A stretch of DNA of 7,163 bases from Clostridiaceae bacterium (GTDB taxonomy: Bacteria; Bacillota; Clostridia; UMGS1883; JAAYMJ01). The stretch is from the NCBI GenBank assembly GCA_012521455.1, contig JAAYMJ010000179.1, forward strand, positions 1 through 7,163, in the 5' to 3' direction. The notes under the pieces were generated by a model. It ran no database searches and had not been told where the DNA came from. It saw only the letters and a program-made list of their open reading frames with translations. Positions 5,513-7,163 of this stretch are shown one piece after another (positions within the stretch are counted from its first letter, which is position 1; every line of letters starts with the position of its first letter). A program made the translations under genes and the position numbers.

Positions 5513-6011
5513 GAATATGCCAAAAGCAAGCGACAGGATGGCCTTTGTGGATATTACGCCAAAAGGAAGTTCGAGAACTTACGCTAGGATTGGGAAGGGT
5601 TTTGACATGTCAAGGCCACAAAGCAAGTCCACTTTATTGACCACCCAATGGCTGGATGATGAATTTGCCACAACAAGCATTTTGTCAAAGGCTGTATCGC
5701 GCCAAATAAGCGGCAGGCGCATTGTGGGGGACCCGTTTAATGATTATTTTGTTTCCCTTTTTAATAAAAGCGGTAGTGACTGCGAGACCACGATTGTTAT
5801 CGTGGATTCCTGGGACAGGGTCAGCACGTCAAGCAATGTATACAGGGCAAAAAGGTACAATGTTACAATAGACTGCACAAATGACGGCGGGGGCAGCGTT
5901 GCTGACGGGCTCAGGATTGAAGGCGTGATTTATTTTAACGGAAACCCCGTTGAGGGATATTTTAATCTGGACACAAAAGTTTTTACTGAATCAACAGGTG
6001 AGGGTGCTTGA
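5511..6011 (+). CDS. Phage major tail tube protein
   Basis: This is the subunit of the non-contractile tail tube, which polymerises around the tape measure. From the ATG at 5511 (GGAGG 9 nt upstream at 5497-5501) it is 166 residues; an in-frame TTG at 5505 is less likely. The C-terminal half is the clearest signature: ETTIVIVDSWD, YRAKRYNVTIDCTNDGGG, then RIEGVIYFNGNPVEGYFNLD and KVFTES, the typical beta-sandwich pattern 'Y-A-R--V-I------GG------I----YFNG-PV-G-FN' of Firmicutes siphophage tubes. The N-terminal half has SRTYARIGKGFDMS and QWLDDEFATTSILSKAVSRQ (an alpha-loop region). It has no Ig-like C-terminal decoration. The stop TGA (6009-6011) is adjacent to the chaperone start. There is no sheath gene nearby, so a siphovirus-type tail is more likely than a contractile one. 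Confidence 0.85.
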   Translation: MNMPKASDRMAFVDITPKGSSRTYARIGKGFDMSRPQSKSTLLTTQWLDDEFATTSILSKAVSRQISGRRIVGDPFNDYFVSLFNKSGSDCETTIVIVDSWDRVSTSSNVYRAKRYNVTIDCTNDGGGSVADGLRIEGVIYFNGNPVEGYFNLDTKVFTESTGEGA

Positions 6012-6012
6012 T

Positions 6013-6354
6013 GTGGAGGGAAAATTTAGTTTTTCAATCAATGATTTTAAATATAGCATGGATTTAGACAAAGATATGTTTGAATTTATTTTATCTTCTT
6101 ATGATAAGGCTTTGAGCGCGGTAAATTCAATTTTTAAAGATGAAAACGTTGAGGAAAACGTTCTTTGCGCGATTGAAGTTTGCTCATCATCCATTGATGA
6201 AATACTGGGGGAAGGGGAGGCAAAAAGGATTTTAAAGGATAAAGCGAATGATATATTTAAGCTTTTGGATATTTTATTAAAAATCAAAAACTGCGCGCTG
6301 GAATATAAAAAAGACAGGATATTATCATATCTTCCTGAAAGGTTAGGGTACTAG
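6013..6354 (+). CDS. Tail assembly chaperone, first gene (gpG-like)
   Basis: Tail chaperones coat the tape measure and recruit tube protein. The frame is open from upstream, but there is no good ATG. GTG at 6013 is preferred because GAGGG (6000-6004) lies 8 nt upstream, giving a start of MEGKFSFSINDFKYSMDLDK; GTG codons at 5998 and 6004 are alternatives that would overlap the tube gene. The product has 113 residues and is mainly helical: DMFEFILSSYDKALSAVNSI (21-40), then LCAIEVCSSSIDEILGEGEA (51-70) and KRILKDKANDIFKLLDILLK (71-90). The 'IDEILGEGEAKRIL' stretch matches the 'ID-(I/L)FG-G----IF' turn of Gram-positive phage chaperones encoded before Gp15. Position between tube and Gp15/tape measure is exactly as expected. 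The start codon is the least certain part. Confidence 0.75.
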   Translation: MEGKFSFSINDFKYSMDLDKDMFEFILSSYDKALSAVNSIFKDENVEENVLCAIEVCSSSIDEILGEGEAKRILKDKANDIFKLLDILLKIKNCALEYKKDRILSYLPERLGY

Positions 6355-6355
6355 G

Positions 6356-6877
6356 ATGAATATTTTGCTGGATAAATTGCCGGAAGGGTTTTCAGACGGG
6401 AAATTCAGAACGGATTTTAGGGTTTTTATTTTATTTGAGCTATTGATGAAGGATAACCTTTTGATTGACAGCGAAAAGCTGGTTTTAGCCCTCAATTTAT
6501 GCTATGAAAAAATGCCTTCCTCGTTAAAGGACGCGGTGGAGGGCATGTTTTGGTTTTACTCTGGCGGGCAAAGCGGCGAGGCACAAGAGAGAAGCGGGGA
6601 AATTTACTCTTTTGAAAAGGACGCGGGATTAATATATGCGGCGTTTTTATCTGAATACAATATTGACCTTACAAAAGTTAAGCTTCACTGGTGGGTATTC
6701 AGGCAGCTTTTTTATGCTTTAAAAGATGATACTTTAATAAAGAGGATAATGTCAATCAGGGCAATGGATACGGACAACATTAAAAATGATGAAATCAGAA
6801 ATTTTTATGAGGATTTAAAGCAGAAGTTTTCATTAGACAAAAAATCCTTTGAAGAGTCCTTCTTTGAAGGCTTATAG
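6356..6877 (+). CDS. Tail assembly chaperone, bacteriophage Gp15 family
   Basis: This matches the Gp15 family of A118-like phages, encoded between the first chaperone and the tape measure. It has 173 residues, a usual length. Diagnostic strings are MNILLDKLPE, FRTDFRVFILFELL (17-30), MFWFYSGG (64-71), YSFEKDAGLIYAAFLSEYNI (84-103) and LHWWVFRQLFYAL (110-122), followed by IKRIMSIRAMD, which is the core 'Y-F--D---IYAAF---Y-IDL-----HWW-F--L' block. The ATG at 6356 lies 1 nt after the TAG of the previous gene, so it is probably translated by reinitiation or coupling; AAAGG (6338-6342) is a modest and distant RBS. The two genes are in different frames, like the lambda G/T pair, but no classical slippery heptamer is visible at the junction. 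Family call is high confidence; the chaperone role is inferred from synteny. Confidence 0.88.
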   Translation: MNILLDKLPEGFSDGKFRTDFRVFILFELLMKDNLLIDSEKLVLALNLCYEKMPSSLKDAVEGMFWFYSGGQSGEAQERSGEIYSFEKDAGLIYAAFLSEYNIDLTKVKLHWWVFRQLFYALKDDTLIKRIMSIRAMDTDNIKNDEIRNFYEDLKQKFSLDKKSFEESFFEGL

Positions 6878-6896
6878 TTTCTTGGGGAGGGGTATT

Positions 6897-7163
6897 ATGG
6901 ATTTATATGAAGAAATTGAGAAAATCCGGGAAGAAGGGAAAAACGCGGGGGAAGAATTTAAAAAGGGGTTAACCCATGCAATTAGCGATGTTAAAAAGGA
7001 ATTTGATAGTTTTTATGAAGTTTTAAAATCCCAAAGGGATATGGACTTAATAAGCCAGGAGGAGTATTACTCCTCCCTGGCGGATTTACGGGACAAATAT
7101 TTTGATGCGTCGCAAAAAGAATGGTGGAAATATACCGCGGAAATTTATTCCTATGAAAAGGGC
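6897..7163 (+). CDS. Probable tail tape-measure protein, N-terminal fragment
   Basis: The gene starts at the ATG at 6897, with GGGGAGGGG at 6884-6892, and runs off the right edge after 89 residues. The tape measure sets tail length and later reaches the host membrane. The visible part is a charged helical stretch MDLYEEIEKIREEGKNAGEE then FKKGLTHAISDVKKEFDSFY, followed by SQRDMDLISQEEYYSSLADL and RDKYFDASQKEWWKYTAEIY. This 'RDMDLIS-EEYY--L--LRDKYF-----EWWKYT-EIY-YEK' pattern is typical of Firmicutes phage tape-measure and related coiled-coil tail proteins. The coiled-coil bulk and any transmembrane or lytic domain lie outside the window. It is the expected next gene after Gp15. Less likely, it is a small separate protein preceding the tape measure. 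Confidence 0.7.
   Translation, partial: MDLYEEIEKIREEGKNAGEEFKKGLTHAISDVKKEFDSFYEVLKSQRDMDLISQEEYYSSLADLRDKYFDASQKEWWKYTAEIYSYEKG
7055..7080 (+). repeat. Near-perfect inverted repeat inside the tape-measure gene
   Basis: GGAGGAGTA (7058-7066) and TACTCCTCC (7068-7076) are exact reverse complements around a single T. As RNA, GGAGGAG can pair with CTCCTCC around a TATTA loop, and CCA/TGG (7055-7057 and 7078-7080) extend it across one bulged C. It lies inside the coding frame for QEEYYSSL, so codon choice (GAG GAG TAT TAC TCC TCC) creates it. Role unknown. Confidence 0.6.

Noticed and set aside
5950..6012. Long N-terminal extension of the first chaperone gene from a non-ATG codon at 5950
   Set aside because: It would overlap the tail tube gene by 62 bp with no RBS; a GTG with a well-spaced GAGGG exists at 6013.
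1..7163. tRNA genes, CRISPR arrays, insertion sequences, attachment sites or a defence system
   Set aside because: No cloverleaf-like sequence, regularly spaced repeats, transposase, recombinase or defence-type domain was seen; the window is filled by phage morphogenesis genes.

Overview
The window is one continuous block of tailed-phage structural genes, all on the + strand. It is most likely a prophage or temperate siphophage of an anaerobic Firmicute (Clostridia-like). Supporting signs are strong AGGAGG-type ribosome binding sites, AT-leaning DNA, heavy use of AGG for arginine, ATG/GTG starts, and protein families typical of SPP1/A118-type phages of Gram-positive hosts. No host gene, integrase, lysis gene, tRNA or CRISPR array is present, so prophage versus free phage cannot be decided here.

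Layout. Positions 2-103 hold the acidic C-terminus of a probable small terminase, overlapped by the large terminase (63-1301). The portal follows (1357-2757). A 297-bp interval (2758-3054) then carries a 55-residue unknown gene (2806-2973) with a perfect 10-bp inverted repeat over its ribosome binding site and start codon. That gene is followed by a strong intrinsic terminator and a consensus -10 hexamer. Next come a short scaffold-like protein (3055-3390) and the major capsid protein (3419-4330). Three small neck/tail-joining genes follow: head-tail connector (4349-4753), head-closure/stopper-like (4750-5097) and tail-terminator-like (5113-5496). The tail block is tail tube (5511-6011), two tail assembly chaperone genes (6013-6354 and the Gp15-family gene 6356-6877), and the start of a probable tape-measure gene (6897 to the window edge).

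How it works together. The terminase pair cuts and pumps DNA through the portal into a shell made by scaffold and capsid protein. The connector, stopper and terminator proteins form the neck that joins head to tail. The chaperones, tape measure and tube protein build a long non-contractile tail. Genes are tightly packed with short gaps or overlaps, as expected for a co-transcribed late operon.

Nothing here is a clearly new biological system. The most unusual region is 2758-3054. It sits where SPP1/A118-type phages usually carry a minor head (MuF-type) gene, and it has the architecture of a 'moron' cassette: an extra small gene with its own control elements. Several genes also carry hairpins that hold the Shine-Dalgarno sequence in the loop and the start codon in the stem, which could tune protein ratios.
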